A stretch of 64,000 bases of DNA. Origin: Auanema rhodensis (taxonomy: Eukaryota; Nematoda; Chromadorea; Rhabditida; Rhabditidae). Positions 1 to 9,662 of the stretch are shown one piece after another. Every line of letters begins with the position of its first letter. Within the stretch, counting starts at the first letter, position 1. A model generated the notes under the pieces. That model saw nothing but the letters and a program-made list of their open reading frames with translations, had not been told where the DNA came from and made no database searches. The position numbers and the translations under genes are program-made. The stretch spans positions 11,842,001 through 11,906,000 of the forward strand of contig OZ059895.1 of the NCBI GenBank assembly GCA_964057225.1, given 5' to 3'.

Positions 1-690
1 GTTATTTTTTATTTAATTGAAATGGTTTCCAATATATTTTAGTTTGTTTCAAAAGATTAGAAAAATACAAAATATTTGAATGTTTCAGTTTTTGAGCATC
101 AATTTTTTTTTAATGTTTAAAAATTTAATATATAAAAATTAAATAATAGTAGAATTATAAAATTGTTTAAAATATATATATAAATAAAAGAGATGAAGTG
201 AAATGGTTTAGAAAATACAAAATATTTAAATGTTTCAGTTTTTGAGCATCACAATATTGAAATTTAAATGTTTTTTAGTGATTGAAAATTTAATAAACGA
301 AATTATGAAAAAGTGATAGAAATTTAAATTTGTTCAAGATATGTGATTAAATAAAAGAGATGAAGTGAAATGGCTTAGAGAATATAAATCTGTTTCATGT
401 TTCAGTTTTTGAGCATCACAATATTGAAATTTAAATGTTTTTTAATGATTAAAAATTTAAAAAATGAAATTATGAAATAGTGGTAGAAATATAAAATTGT
501 TTAAAATAGATGAAGTGAAATGGTTTAGAAAAAACAAAATATTTAAATGTTTCTGTTTTTGCGCATCAAAGTATTTAAATTTAAGTGTAATTTAATGATT
601 AAAAAGTTTAATAAATAAAAATTATAAAGTAGTGGTACAAATTTAAAATCATTTAAAATATGGAATTAAATAAAAGAGATGGAGTGAGCG
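1..690. repeat. AT-rich tandem repeat, about 168-bp unit
   Basis: About four imperfect copies. The phrase agatgaagtgaaatgg recurs near 191, 358 and 508, and a variant (agatggagtg) near 677, giving spacings of about 167, 150 and 169 bp. Each copy also holds a phrase ending in tttttgagcatca. No coding potential is seen. The last copy runs into the terminal exon of the small minus-strand gene that ends at 693. Confidence 0.75.
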
Positions 691-692
691 AT

Positions 693-3263
693 CTAACGAC
701 CACGTTGGTGAACCGACCAGTGCGTTTTATGCGTCGGTGTGACCACTATAATACACACTTTTTATAATGGTTATACGCTTTTATTTTAAATATAAATAAT
801 TTTTGTTTATAACTTTTAATAAATTTACTTTTCTTTAAATTATTTTTATATGCTTTTATTAAAAATGAATGGCATTTGATTTTTAAATATAAAATTTTTT
901 TTTTCAACTTTGAAAAAACTTTTATAAACATTTGTTAATGTTTGAAAATAAATGAAAAGGTCAAGATGGTGTTTTTATATTTTACTAGTTCAAAATGTTT
1001 GAAATATTTATAATTTGTAAGAATTCAAAATTGGTTGAAAAAAAGATATATAGTGAGATAAAATGTAAAGATTTTAAAATGAATGCTGTTCAAAAGAATG
1101 AATATATAAATCTCAAAATACTTGCAATTTGTTTGATAAAAGATATAGATTGAGATGAAATGTAAAGATGAGAGAGAGAGAATTTTATGAATGCAATTGA
1201 AAAAGAGAAATAAATTTCAAAATGTTTTCAAAATATGCAATTGGAGCAAGAGAAAATTTCATGTTTCAAAAGATATATTATGAAATAATATGTAAATAAA
1301 AGATCGCACCTCTATTTTACAGACATCATTGAATGTCGCTCCATATCCGACTTGCCCTCCACTGGTTGATGGGGTAGCGGGATCCCATTCGCTTAAAAAG
1401 AAAAAACTAAATGTTATAATTTTTAATATAGCTTACTCATCACTGTCATCCAAGGTTATTACTTCAATAACCCTTGATGATGAGGGCCCACTGTTAAAAG
1501 TGGGTGATGTGGGTGGCCATAAATTCTCGGCACCCCCCAAAATTTTCAATTTTTTTATTTTAAAAAAAGTTTTTCTGTTTTTCACAATTATTCGAGTATA
1601 ATCTACTTTATTTAACTGTTTTGAACTTTATTCTCTAACTTCAAAAGGTTTTCCCCACGTTTTAAGTCCAAAATTTTTATTAGAATGATTTATGGAGCAT
1701 GAACAGATAACCAAAAAATTTTAAAATTTCAAAAAATCATAAAAAATAATTTCCGAACAAAAATAAAAAAATTATTCGTAAAAACAATACTTTGAACTAT
1801 CGAGAAACTAAAAAAAATACTTAATATCGTGTGGCGTGTCCTCTAGCTTCGATAACCGCTTTGCATCTTCGTGGCATTGATGCAACTAGTTTTTCCAGAA
1901 GTCTTCGTGGCAATTTCTTCCAGGTTTCCCTCAGGATCTTCATTTTTTTATCCGGTTTCTTGCAGTTTGTTTTTCTGACCCTCCACTTCAATATCGACCA
2001 CAAATTTTCAATCGGGTTGAGGTCAGGGCTCTGTGGAGGCCACTTCATCAGCGTCACCCCGTTACTAGCCATCCACTCCTTGGCACCACGTGACGTGTGT
2101 TTTGGGTCGTTATCCTGCTGATAGATGAAGCCTCTACAAAGTTTTGAGCAAGCGTATGGATACATTACATTCTCCAGAATGTTTCTGTACCCATATTGAT
2201 CCATGGTTCTTTCAATTTGGTGCAAGGGACCAACTTCAGATGACGTGAAGGCTCCCCACACCATCACTAAGCCTCCACCAAACTTGGTGGTGCCAGTCGT
2301 GTATCTTCTATGGTACCTGAAGCCAGTGGGACGTCTGACTCTCCTAGCTCCACCATTCCAAGCCAACATGAACTTGCATTCATCCGTCCAGATGCATTTC
2401 TTCCATTGCTCCTGGGTCCAGTTCACGTGCTCCTTAGCGAATTCCAGACGCTTTTTGACGTTCCTCTTGGAAAGTAGAGGTTTTTTGGCCGAGTAGTGGG
2501 AACGTAACCCTTGTGCCAACAACCTGGTACGAATTGTCCTAGCGGAGCAAACGTTGGGCTTCAGCAACTTCAGCTCTTCACGGATTTCCTGAGACGTCGT
2601 GAAGGGATTAATGACAGCCAACCTTCGTATCACTCTGTCTTCTCGTTCTGTGATAGATCTTGGTCTTTCTTGATTCTGCAGTCTTTCGTCATCTCCAGAA
2701 TGTCCTTTCCTGACGATATCTCCTACTGTAGACCTTGGGACACCCAGAAGACGTCCAACAGCAACTTGGGTGATGCCAGATGCATGTGCTTGTAGAACTG
2801 ATTTTCTTAGATCTTCAGAAACAAAAAAACCCCTTGTCATGTTCTAAAATGATAAAGTAAGGTTTTGTCTACAATTCAGCTAAATAATTATCAAAGTTCA
2901 TGCTCCCTAACTCAAGATATAAATATGTAAATTTAGTCCAAATATGAACGTCAGATATTTTTTCATAACTTTCTTCCCATCGATACTTTGACATTGAAAC
3001 TGAAAATTCTAGAAGCCTGAACTATTACAAACTACATTATCCTGAAAATTAAATTTTAAATATTTTTTTTTATTTTTAAAATTTTTTTTCGTCGAGGCAC
3101 CACCTGCCGAGAATTTATGGCCACGAGATTCAAAATATTGTTAAATTACCTAAGTTGATTGATTTCTTCATAATCAAATCCTAGCTCTTCACATAAACGC
3201 TTATAACTAAAAAAAAAAATTTACAAACAAATAATCAAAAAGACACAACCTATTAGCAGCCAT
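693..3263 (-). CDS. Small five-exon gene, 82-aa protein with a SUMO-interaction-like motif
   Basis: I do not recognise this gene. On the minus strand five exons (3263-3250, 3206-3150, 1490-1437, 1391-1321, 745-693) join in frame with GT/AG borders to 249 nt, that is 82 residues and a TAG stop. All four junctions keep phase. The protein starts MAANSYKRLCEELGFDYEE and carries a hydrophobic-acidic stretch, VIEVITLDDSDDE (about residues 30-42), which resembles a SUMO-interaction motif. A Ser/Thr/Gly-rich part follows (PATPSTSGG), and the tail is basic and His-rich (VHQRGR end). Introns are 43, 1659, 45 and 575 nt. Intron 2 holds a Tc1 element of about 1612 bp; without it the intron would be about 45-47 nt, like its neighbours. 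GC content is higher than the flanks. The start ATG and the long last intron are inferred; no expression evidence is available. Confidence 0.5.
746..1320. other. AT-rich intron of the small gene
   Basis: This is the proposed intron 4 of the 82-aa gene. It is very A/T-rich with weak local repetition (variants of a phrase ending in gagatgaaatgtaaagat near 1050 and 1150). I see no other gene in it; the short minus-strand open frame at 746-931 is lysine/AT-driven. Confidence 0.5.
1513..3124 (-). mobile_element. Tc1-like DNA transposon, apparently complete
   Basis: A 1.6-kb element bounded by an inverted 20-bp sequence: gtggccataaattctcggca at 1513-1532 and its exact reverse complement at 3105-3124. 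It carries one intact transposase gene on the minus strand. It lies inside intron 2 of the small minus-strand gene, about 22 bp from the acceptor of the next exon. The outer ends do not show a clean CAGT start or a clear TA duplication, so the exact ends may be a few bases off. Confidence 0.85.
1821..2840 (-). CDS. Tc1-type DDE transposase, intact
   Basis: A 339-residue protein, the usual Tc1 transposase length. The N-terminus (about residues 1-115) has two helix-turn-helix type segments (GVPRSTVGDIV at about 34-44; then an arginine-rich second DNA-binding part). The catalytic core shows D153 (WTDECKF), D243 (QQDNDPKH) and E278 (SPDLNPIENLW), a DD34E spacing typical of Tc1. The frame opens with ATG at 2840 and ends close to the left inverted repeat with no stop or frameshift, so it may still be functional. 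Its role is cut-and-paste transposition at TA sites via the terminal inverted repeats. It is transcribed on the same strand as the host gene in whose intron it sits. Confidence 0.92.
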   Translation of the reverse strand: MTRGFFVSEDLRKSVLQAHASGITQVAVGRLLGVPRSTVGDIVRKGHSGDDERLQNQERPRSITEREDRVIRRLAVINPFTTSQEIREELKLLKPNVCSARTIRTRLLAQGLRSHYSAKKPLLSKRNVKKRLEFAKEHVNWTQEQWKKCIWTDECKFMLAWNGGARRVRRPTGFRYHRRYTTGTTKFGGGLVMVWGAFTSSEVGPLHQIERTMDQYGYRNILENVMYPYACSKLCRGFIYQQDNDPKHTSRGAKEWMASNGVTLMKWPPQSPDLNPIENLWSILKWRVRKTNCKKPDKKMKILRETWKKLPRRLLEKLVASMPRRCKAVIEARGHATRY

Positions 3264-3640
3264 TGTACCTTGATATAATGAATACATCAGTCTACACATT
3301 GCTGTTGACATTGTAATTTGTTATGTAACATGGATTTGGGTACAGCTATCAAAACTAGCAGTTGCGATAAACTTTAAAATAAATAAGCATATTGAATACA
3401 TGTTTTTATTGTCCCCGTCGGATTAATTTTTGTTATTAGTTCTTATTAAATTAACTTTATGCGTTTCATTGAGGTCAGCTGTTTGTTAATCTCGTCGTAT
3501 TTACCTTCAATGTGTGTTCTATTTAGTTATTGTATTGTTAGTAAAATAAAGTTTAAAACTAATCTTTTCTTTTAATTTGAAACTTTTACTTGTTAGAATA
3601 AATATAATTAATAACAATTTGTAATTTCAAAAATTAATAA
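3264..3640. other. No gene seen
   Basis: AT-rich sequence upstream of the small gene's ATG. No exon, repeat or RNA gene is recognisable. It would include that gene's promoter if the gene is real. Confidence 0.4.
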
Positions 3641-3644
3641 TTTA

Positions 3645-3860
3645 ATGTCGTTCTTATCGAATTAACTTTCGATATGTGTTTCATTAAATTTTGTATTTCA
3701 TATCATTCTTATCGAATTAACCTTCGATATGTGTTCCATCGAATTTTGTATTTCATATCGTTCTTATCGAATTAACTTTTGATATGTGTTCCATTAAACT
3801 TTGGTATTTCATATCGTTCTCATCGAATTAACTTTCGATATGTGTTCCATTGAATTACCC
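3645..3860. repeat. 55-bp minisatellite, about four copies
   Basis: The phrase tcgttcttatcgaattaac and variants recur at 3648, 3703, 3758 and 3814 (spacings 55, 55, 56). Each is followed by a palindromic-looking gatatgtgttccatt stretch. Copies differ by a few point changes. Confidence 0.85.
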
Positions 3861-4200
3861 ATAACAAGTACGGTGAACAAAACGATATACATGCAAAAAT
3901 TTTATTGTTCTTTAAAATACAAATAAAATAGTACAAACACAATACAATAAAAAATAAACAAAATAAGTAAACAAACATTATTAATAAATATAATAAATAA
4001 ATAAAATTTAAAAACAAATTTATATATTTAAAATTTAAAATTTTTATTTTTACTTAATATATTTAAAAATAATTGAAACATATACATACATTTGAAAAAA
4101 CAAATTTAAAATTTGATTTTAAAAAAAATCATGCTTTAAATCATGATTTTGAATTTGAAAAAGGAAAATCCATGAACCATGATCCCAAAATATGATTTTA
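3861..4200. other. AT-rich, no gene seen
   Basis: Long A and T runs. The open frame at 3820-4017 (-) is hydrophobic only because of T-rich codons and I do not treat it as a gene. Confidence 0.4.
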
Positions 4201-4305
4201 ACAGCTGACGCTCAAAAATATGTTTTTGACAGCTGACGCGCCCCAAAAGTATGTTTTTAGCAGCTGACGCCCCCAAAAGTATGTTTTTAACAGCTGTTTG
4301 GGGGG
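4195..4305. repeat. 30-bp minisatellite with CAGCTG cores
   Basis: Four copies of a unit built from cagctgacg, a C-rich stretch and aaaagtatgttttt. CAGCTG lies at 4202, 4230, 4261 and 4291. The last copy runs into a tract of nine G at about 4299-4308. Confidence 0.75.
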
Positions 4306-4433
4306 GGGGTAGTTAGTAAATTTTGCACGGCTCTCTACTGCTATGTATGCTTTTTAATAGTTTTGTTTTTAGTTCTGTGCATAGTTGGTTTTTATTTTCA
4401 ATCTTCAATTAGTTGAGGTTTTGAACACATTTG

Positions 4434-5681
4434 TGATCAGCATGTTAATGAAGTAAGACTGATTAATCAAATACTGCAAAGACCCGTATTAAAAACTCCA
4501 ACCTTTGACGGTACTCCGGAAGAATTCCATTTATTCTGGGATATATTTATTGATAACTTATAACTTTATTTATTGATAACAATGAATCTTTCTCTATAAG
4601 TGAAAAGGTGAACTTCCTATGTGAGTCCTTATCAGGTGAAGCCGAATATCTTCTTAGGGGAATTCCTGGTACCGAAGAAAACTATGAGTTCATGAAAAAT
4701 GGTTTGAAGGAAGAATATCCCTCACACGCTGTTGATACAGCAACGCTGATCAACACGTTGAATAAGGTGCCAAAAGCGTCAAGACGAGCCGAAAGTTGTG
4801 CTCAAACGCTAAGAGAGATAAAAGCTCTACTGCGACAAATTCAAGCGGCGGGAGGATCTTTAACTAAAGAGCTTCATGGTGCTACCGTACTCAATAAATT
4901 TCCATTTGAAATAATCAAAGATATTCACATCAAACAAAATTTTGAATGGTCCCACGAGAAAATCATTGAACATATTTCGGTAAAACTACTACTGATGACT
5001 GAAAACACTGAATCACTGTATCTCACTAACAATGAAAAAAGTAAAAATCCAGATGGTGATCAAACTAAAAAACAATTTCGATTGAATGAAGTTAAAGATT
5101 TGAAACAAAGAAGGAATTGCGTTTTTTGCGCGAATAATTCACACAATAGCCATATGTGTCCTGTTGAAACAACGGAAAAAAGGAAAATTTTAAGAGAAAA
5201 AAGGCTATGTTATGTATGCTTTGCAGACAATCATCAAAGCAAAAACTGCACATGGCCAAAGTTTGAATGCAACAGCTGTCATGATGATCACAACATTTCA
5301 GTTTGTTACCAAAATAAAAGAAATCAGAATAGAAATGGAGTCATCACCAACATTTCTTTACAAAGGGGTAATGATGAAGAAAAGACTAGAAATAATCAAA
5401 CAATCGTTCCCAAGAAAGCACATGAAGAACCCACAAGTTTAACCACAATTGTTGGTAATCATGACGTAGAAAAAGGACAAATAATTTTACGAACAGCAAA
5501 AGCAAATTTGTTCAATTACAATAGCGATAGCTATGAAAAAGTTAACATTATTTTTGATGATTGTTCTCAACGTTCTTTTATCAGAGAAGATCTAGCAAAA
5601 ATGATGAAACTACCAGTTAAATCCAAACAAAGAAAATGGTATTGGAGGAATGAAACATTCTCATGTTTCAAGTATAGTTAA
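4434..5681 (+). pseudogene. BEL copy A gag C-terminal part, zinc knuckles and protease start (broken)
   Basis: The open part runs from about 4608 to 5681. It shows a gag region with SGEAEYLLRGIPGTEENY (about residues 10-27), the Pao/BEL type found upstream of the knuckles. Three zinc knuckles follow: CVFCANNSHNSHMC and CYVCFADNHQSKNC (both CX2CX4HX4C) and CNSCHDDHNISVC. The protease begins at IFDDCSQRSFI; the family usually has D-S-G-S-Q here, so the Gly is replaced by Cys. Compared with copy B there is a local duplication of tttattgataac near 4545-4580 and an 8-nt deletion near 5636 that shifts the frame. The link between protease and RT (about 5842-5905) is also deleted. Confidence 0.85.
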
Positions 5682-5906
5682 CACAATATTCTATACAAAT
5701 AAAATTTAATTGTAACTGAAATGCTCACTAAACCAAAAATCAGTTCCCACATATATAGTCCTTATTTTTCAAGAAAAGATTTGAGTTTCATTAAAGAAAA
5801 CAATATTGTATTAGCCAATACCGATACAAATGGGAAGTTTTTGAACCGGATGTTTTAATTGGACAAGATAGATAAAAATTGTTTGTAAAAGACCCCTTTA
5901 AGAATC

Positions 5907-7346
5907 GTGTTTGATGCTTCAGCAAAACAAAAAAAAAGTCCATCGTTGAACCAAGTTATGCAATCAGGCCAAACATTTATTCACAAAATACATGATATAT
6001 TAATAAAATGTAGAAAAAGTCCAATAATGATAACCTGCGACATTGAGTCAGCATTTTTACAAATAAGTATTGAAGAAGAGCACAGAAAATATTGTAAATT
6101 TTTCTGGATTAGAAACAAAAATGAATCGCTAAATAAATATAACGTCATGACATACCAATTCAAACGGCTACCATTTGGTATAACAGCGTCCCCGGGTATA
6201 TTAAGCATGAGCTTAGCTTGGTACCTAAATAATCATACCGACTCTTACGCTAGTCACTTGCTCGATTCTTTCTATGTTGACAATATAATTTTATATGCAA
6301 ACAGTGTTGAAGAAGCTAAGATAAAATGCGAAAAAGCCAAGAAAATCTTACAAGGCATTTCTATGAATTTAAGAGAATTTATGAGCAACAATCCAAAAGT
6401 TACTGAAGATATGAACAATGAAGACAAATACCCACATAATACTACCAAAATTTTGGGTTTAAATTATGATACAAAATTGAATTTATTCGTTCTTATACTT
6501 AAATTAAAAAACTTTGAAATCAACACGCACAGGAACATGTTAAGTCAAATACATTCAATATTTGATTCATTAGGTATGGCAAGCCCATTGATTTTACCAT
6601 TAAAAATACTACTAAGAGAATCAAGTGATCAATTCAAGGGTTGGAATGTAGAATTACCCAAAGAAATAACACATAATTGGAATTTAGCCATAAATGAATT
6701 ATTAAATGAAAAGAAATTGAGACTTGAAAGAAAGTTAAACCTGAATGACTCTATATTATGGGTATTTACTGATGCTAGTAAACTAGCTATTGCTGCCTGC
6801 ACATACATTGAAACCAATGGTAAAATAAGCCAACTTGTAAGCGGAAAGTCGAAAATTGCAAAGAAGGGAAATCTGACTATCCCAAGACTAGAACTGATTG
6901 CCATACTATTAGGTATTATGTTAGCTGATAATGTCACATCTACAACCAATCATCTTAAAACTGTACACGTAGCCAGTGACAGTAAGGTAGCTTTACATTG
7001 GATAGCTAACCATCAGAAAACTTTACCACCATATGTAGGCTGTCGCGTCGACAATGTAAGGAAGTATATAGATAAATTGAAGGAAAATAACATTAAAATC
7101 AAACTTTTTCATGTTCAGCCGATATTGGTTCTCGAGGAGCTTGTCTGCAAGAACTAAGTGATTCTATGTGGATTAAAGAACCACAATGGTTAACCCAAAC
7201 AAAATCACACATTGAAGAAATTGAATATGAGCCCATTTGGAATATAACAACCTTGATCGATACCGTTGAACAACAACAAGTAACACAAATACCAGTTGAA
7301 GATATATTTAAATTACGTAGCAACAACTATACCTTACTGAAAACTA
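5907..7346 (+). pseudogene. BEL copy A reverse transcriptase and RNase H (broken)
   Basis: The frame 5907-7157 holds the RT part that copy B lacks: FDASAK at its start, MITCDIESAFLQI with the first catalytic Asp, FGITASPGILSM, and YVDNIILYA in the Y-x-D-(D/N) position of the palm. RNase H follows (WVFTDASKLAIAACTYIE, IPRLELIAILLG, VASDSKVALHWIA), giving the D-E-D pattern of Pao/BEL. A 16-nt deletion near 7113-7115 relative to copy B shifts the frame. The continuation is read in 7166-7346, where the Gypsy element cuts the gene. The frame start is a GTG at a deletion junction, not a true start. Confidence 0.88.
7343..7346. repeat. Target-site duplication ACTA, left side of the Gypsy insertion
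   Basis: Copy B reads without a break where copy A is split (gaaaactatagtt). The bases acta are duplicated on both sides of the insert, here and at 16,436-16,439. Confidence 0.85.
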
Positions 7347-7741
7347 TGTCACATCTGCAAGCTAACAGATTACTGAATTTAAATTCCTATATCAATCTTA
7401 AATTACCTTCTAAATCTTTTGAAATTAAATTAAAAATTATCTTAATTAAGATTTATTTTGAAATTCTTTCTACAAATCTTAATAAACTTTATAAAATTGA
7501 ACTTAATATACGAGATGAGACATTTTTGTTTACTTTAAGCTTACTCACATTCAAATAGTTGGCCCACGCGTACCAGCTGTTCGACATGTGTAGTCAATAA
7601 CAGCTGTTAAAATTCAAAAGTTTTCAAACAGGCTTAAGGCACCATCTGTGATTCCTTATTTGTCTCTAAGCTGACATTAGTGATTATAATATTCAAATAT
7701 CACGACAGACGGTCAATGGTTGTTTACCATAAGCGCTAACA
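7347..7741 (+). repeat. 5' LTR-like end of the Gypsy element, not matching the 3' LTR
   Basis: It begins with the same 15 bases as the 3' LTR (tgtcacatctgcaag) but from 7362 on I can see no similarity to 16,070-16,435. The right limit is set by the probable primer binding site beginning tggtgtcgtgac at 7744. The open frame here (7166-7558) is BEL sequence running into AT-rich LTR and is not a gene. Confidence 0.6.
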
Positions 7742-7743
7742 TC

Positions 7744-7758
7744 TGGTGTCGTGACACA
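7744..7758 (+). promoter_or_regulatory. Probable primer binding site of the Gypsy element
   Basis: The bases tggtgtcgtgacac lie just after the LTR-like region and start with TGG, the complement of a tRNA CCA end. The primer tRNA cannot be named from the sequence. Confidence 0.5.
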
Positions 7759-7871
7759 TGGCTGGAGGCGGAGCTTGAAGCTTCAACGATCCTCCTTCAT
7801 CAGACGCCATTGTCACAAACGTGTTTACTGGAGTCTAGTTGCTTCTAGTACGCGCTCTTATATTCATCTAA

Positions 7872-9662
7872 CTGTATTCACCAGCCACCCTGTCGGACTC
7901 GGACATCAGCGAGGAAAACAAAGATCAGGAACAAGGATCACCAGAGGTACGCCAAGTTTTTGAATTTAATTCTAAAAACTTAAATACTCCATCCACCCAC
8001 CTCTCTCCTTTTGAATTTTTGAGAGAAGAAGGTGATTCCTCTTCTTCTTCTCACTCTTCTTCTCTAACAATTAGAACGAGAAGTGAAAGCAGAAAGGCCA
8101 TCACTGAGGAAACACCTCGGGCACCTATTACAGTACGAAATAGATCACCAAGTCGGTGGGCCGCTGCTATAACTAAAGCTTTTGAAAGAAAAATGACTCC
8201 TACCTCTCCATCTCCTAATTCTAATGTTGCTCCCCCCTCTAGAAATATGGCAACTATTTTGAATTGCCATCTCTGTCCCAGGTATGACGGCTCTCGTAGC
8301 TTTCGTTCTTTTGTTGAATCTTTAAATAGATTTTTTAATGTTATGAATCTAAGCTTACCTGAGAGACTATTAATTTTACCTCTTCTTTTGGAATCAAATG
8401 AAACAGCTCTCTCCTTGTATAATAGTATTCCTAGTGGCATAAGAACTAATGGCCCATGGATTGTTTTGATGGATCAGCTCACTGAGCTTTTAGCGCCTAA
8501 AACAGATAAAAATTTCACCATAGCGCTTATTCATCGAGTACAACAAGGAGATAAATCTGTTCTTGATTTTAGTATGGAATTAGAGAGAATGGCAAGCACC
8601 ATAATGTCACCAATGGATTCCGAGCGGGAACCAATGTTGAAAACGGCATTTTTAAATGGTTTACAAGAGGAACTGGGTATTGCGGTTTTAACTAAAAACC
8701 CCGCCACTTATAAACAAGCTAAGAAATTAGCTAGGTTTGAAGAAGACGTTCGAAATAGCTTCATGAAAAAAAATGAAGACACCAGCACCTTGAAGGAGCT
8801 CATAAATGCTTTACAGCATAAATTAAGCTTTAGTGAAGAAAGAGAAAGAAGTAGGAATAATAATAATAATAAAAATTATAAAAATTATAAAAAAAATAAT
8901 AACTGGACTCAGCACAATAATGGCTCTAATGATTATGAGCGAGAGAGAGAGCGACCTTCTGCCGTACGTTATAATAATAATAACTCGCAGAACGGGAATA
9001 TGAATAGGCGTCCTAACCCGGCAAACCGCCCATTTGCCAATGGCAGAAATGCCAATAGCTCGTCTTGGAACCCTAGGCCTAGTTCCCCAAGAAGACAAAG
9101 ACCATCAGCCAATGGGAATGGTAACTCAAGGGTATACAGCGTAGCGACCCCATTCATGCCACCGGTCACGTTGTGCCTGACTTTATTGGCACTCTCATGC
9201 CTTCCCTTTGGGTCGGCAAAATATCAGATTTGCGCTCAATCTGAAGGGGGTATATTAGTAACACCTCCTGTGGTCACAGGCTGCCATAAGGCAGAAATTG
9301 AAAAGGCTCACAGTGTTGAGGTAGAAATATATCTACCAAAGGCTGAGATAGAGTCATGGGAAGCATGGAAATGCTATGTGAAAAAGTATAAAAGCTGTGT
9401 GAGAGATTTCATGTTTTTGAGAGATCGTAACACCACATTCTCTCATATTGAAACAGTAGATAAGAAAGATTGTGTTCGAGCGCATAGAAATCGTATGTGG
9501 AATGATAAAATCATGAAAATACTGATAATTGTAAAGGAAATGAAGGGTTTTGTGCAACTGGTGAAGGTGCAGTTATCTGGCAACCACCTATCCCATCAGT
9601 TGTCTGTCACTATCAAAAACTTGGCCCCTTCTCCGCCATGTTGGGTGATCATATTCTTCTAG
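7872..9662 (+). CDS. Gypsy gag fused in frame to the N-terminal part of an env-like glycoprotein
   Basis: The frame is open from 7872 to 9662. No ATG is found near its start: an in-frame ATG at 7758 is followed by stops at 7776, 7836 and 7869, so the true start is unclear. Counting from 8019, residues 85-235 resemble a retrotransposon gag capsid (YDGSRSFRSFVESLNRFF, then a helical part). Residues 270-370 are Asn-, Arg- and Pro-rich, a basic nucleocapsid-like tail without zinc knuckles. At residue 380 (ATG at 9156) a hydrophobic signal-peptide-like stretch starts (VTLCLTLLALSCLPFGSA), followed by a Cys-containing ectodomain. The env reading then passes to the next frame (open from 9509), so the last 50 or so codons here are probably out of frame. 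Gag builds the particle; env would be secreted to the membrane. Confidence 0.8.
   Translation: MYSPATLSDSDISEENKDQEQGSPEVRQVFEFNSKNLNTPSTHLSPFEFLREEGDSSSSSHSSSLTIRTRSESRKAITEETPRAPITVRNRSPSRWAAAITKAFERKMTPTSPSPNSNVAPPSRNMATILNCHLCPRYDGSRSFRSFVESLNRFFNVMNLSLPERLLILPLLLESNETALSLYNSIPSGIRTNGPWIVLMDQLTELLAPKTDKNFTIALIHRVQQGDKSVLDFSMELERMASTIMSPMDSEREPMLKTAFLNGLQEELGIAVLTKNPATYKQAKKLARFEEDVRNSFMKKNEDTSTLKELINALQHKLSFSEERERSRNNNNNKNYKNYKKNNNWTQHNNGSNDYERERERPSAVRYNNNNSQNGNMNRRPNPANRPFANGRNANSSSWNPRPSSPRRQRPSANGNGNSRVYSVATPFMPPVTLCLTLLALSCLPFGSAKYQICAQSEGGILVTPPVVTGCHKAEIEKAHSVEVEIYLPKAEIESWEAWKCYVKKYKSCVRDFMFLRDRNTTFSHIETVDKKDCVRAHRNRMWNDKIMKILIIVKEMKGFVQLVKVQLSGNHLSHQLSVTIKNLAPSPPCWVIIFF

Noticed and set aside
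691..750. tRNA-like GC-rich island
   Set aside because: No cloverleaf pairing found; it is explained better as the terminal exon of the small gene.
1329..1601. 90-codon plus-strand open frame
   Set aside because: It runs across the reverse of two exons of the minus-strand gene and into the Tc1 inverted repeat.
7166..7558. 130-codon frame spanning BEL and the Gypsy left end
   Set aside because: It crosses an insertion junction; the last two-thirds is AT-rich LTR sequence.
8823..9169. Minus-strand frames rich in Ile opposite gag
   Set aside because: Shadow of Asn-rich codons (aat repeats) in the gag frame.
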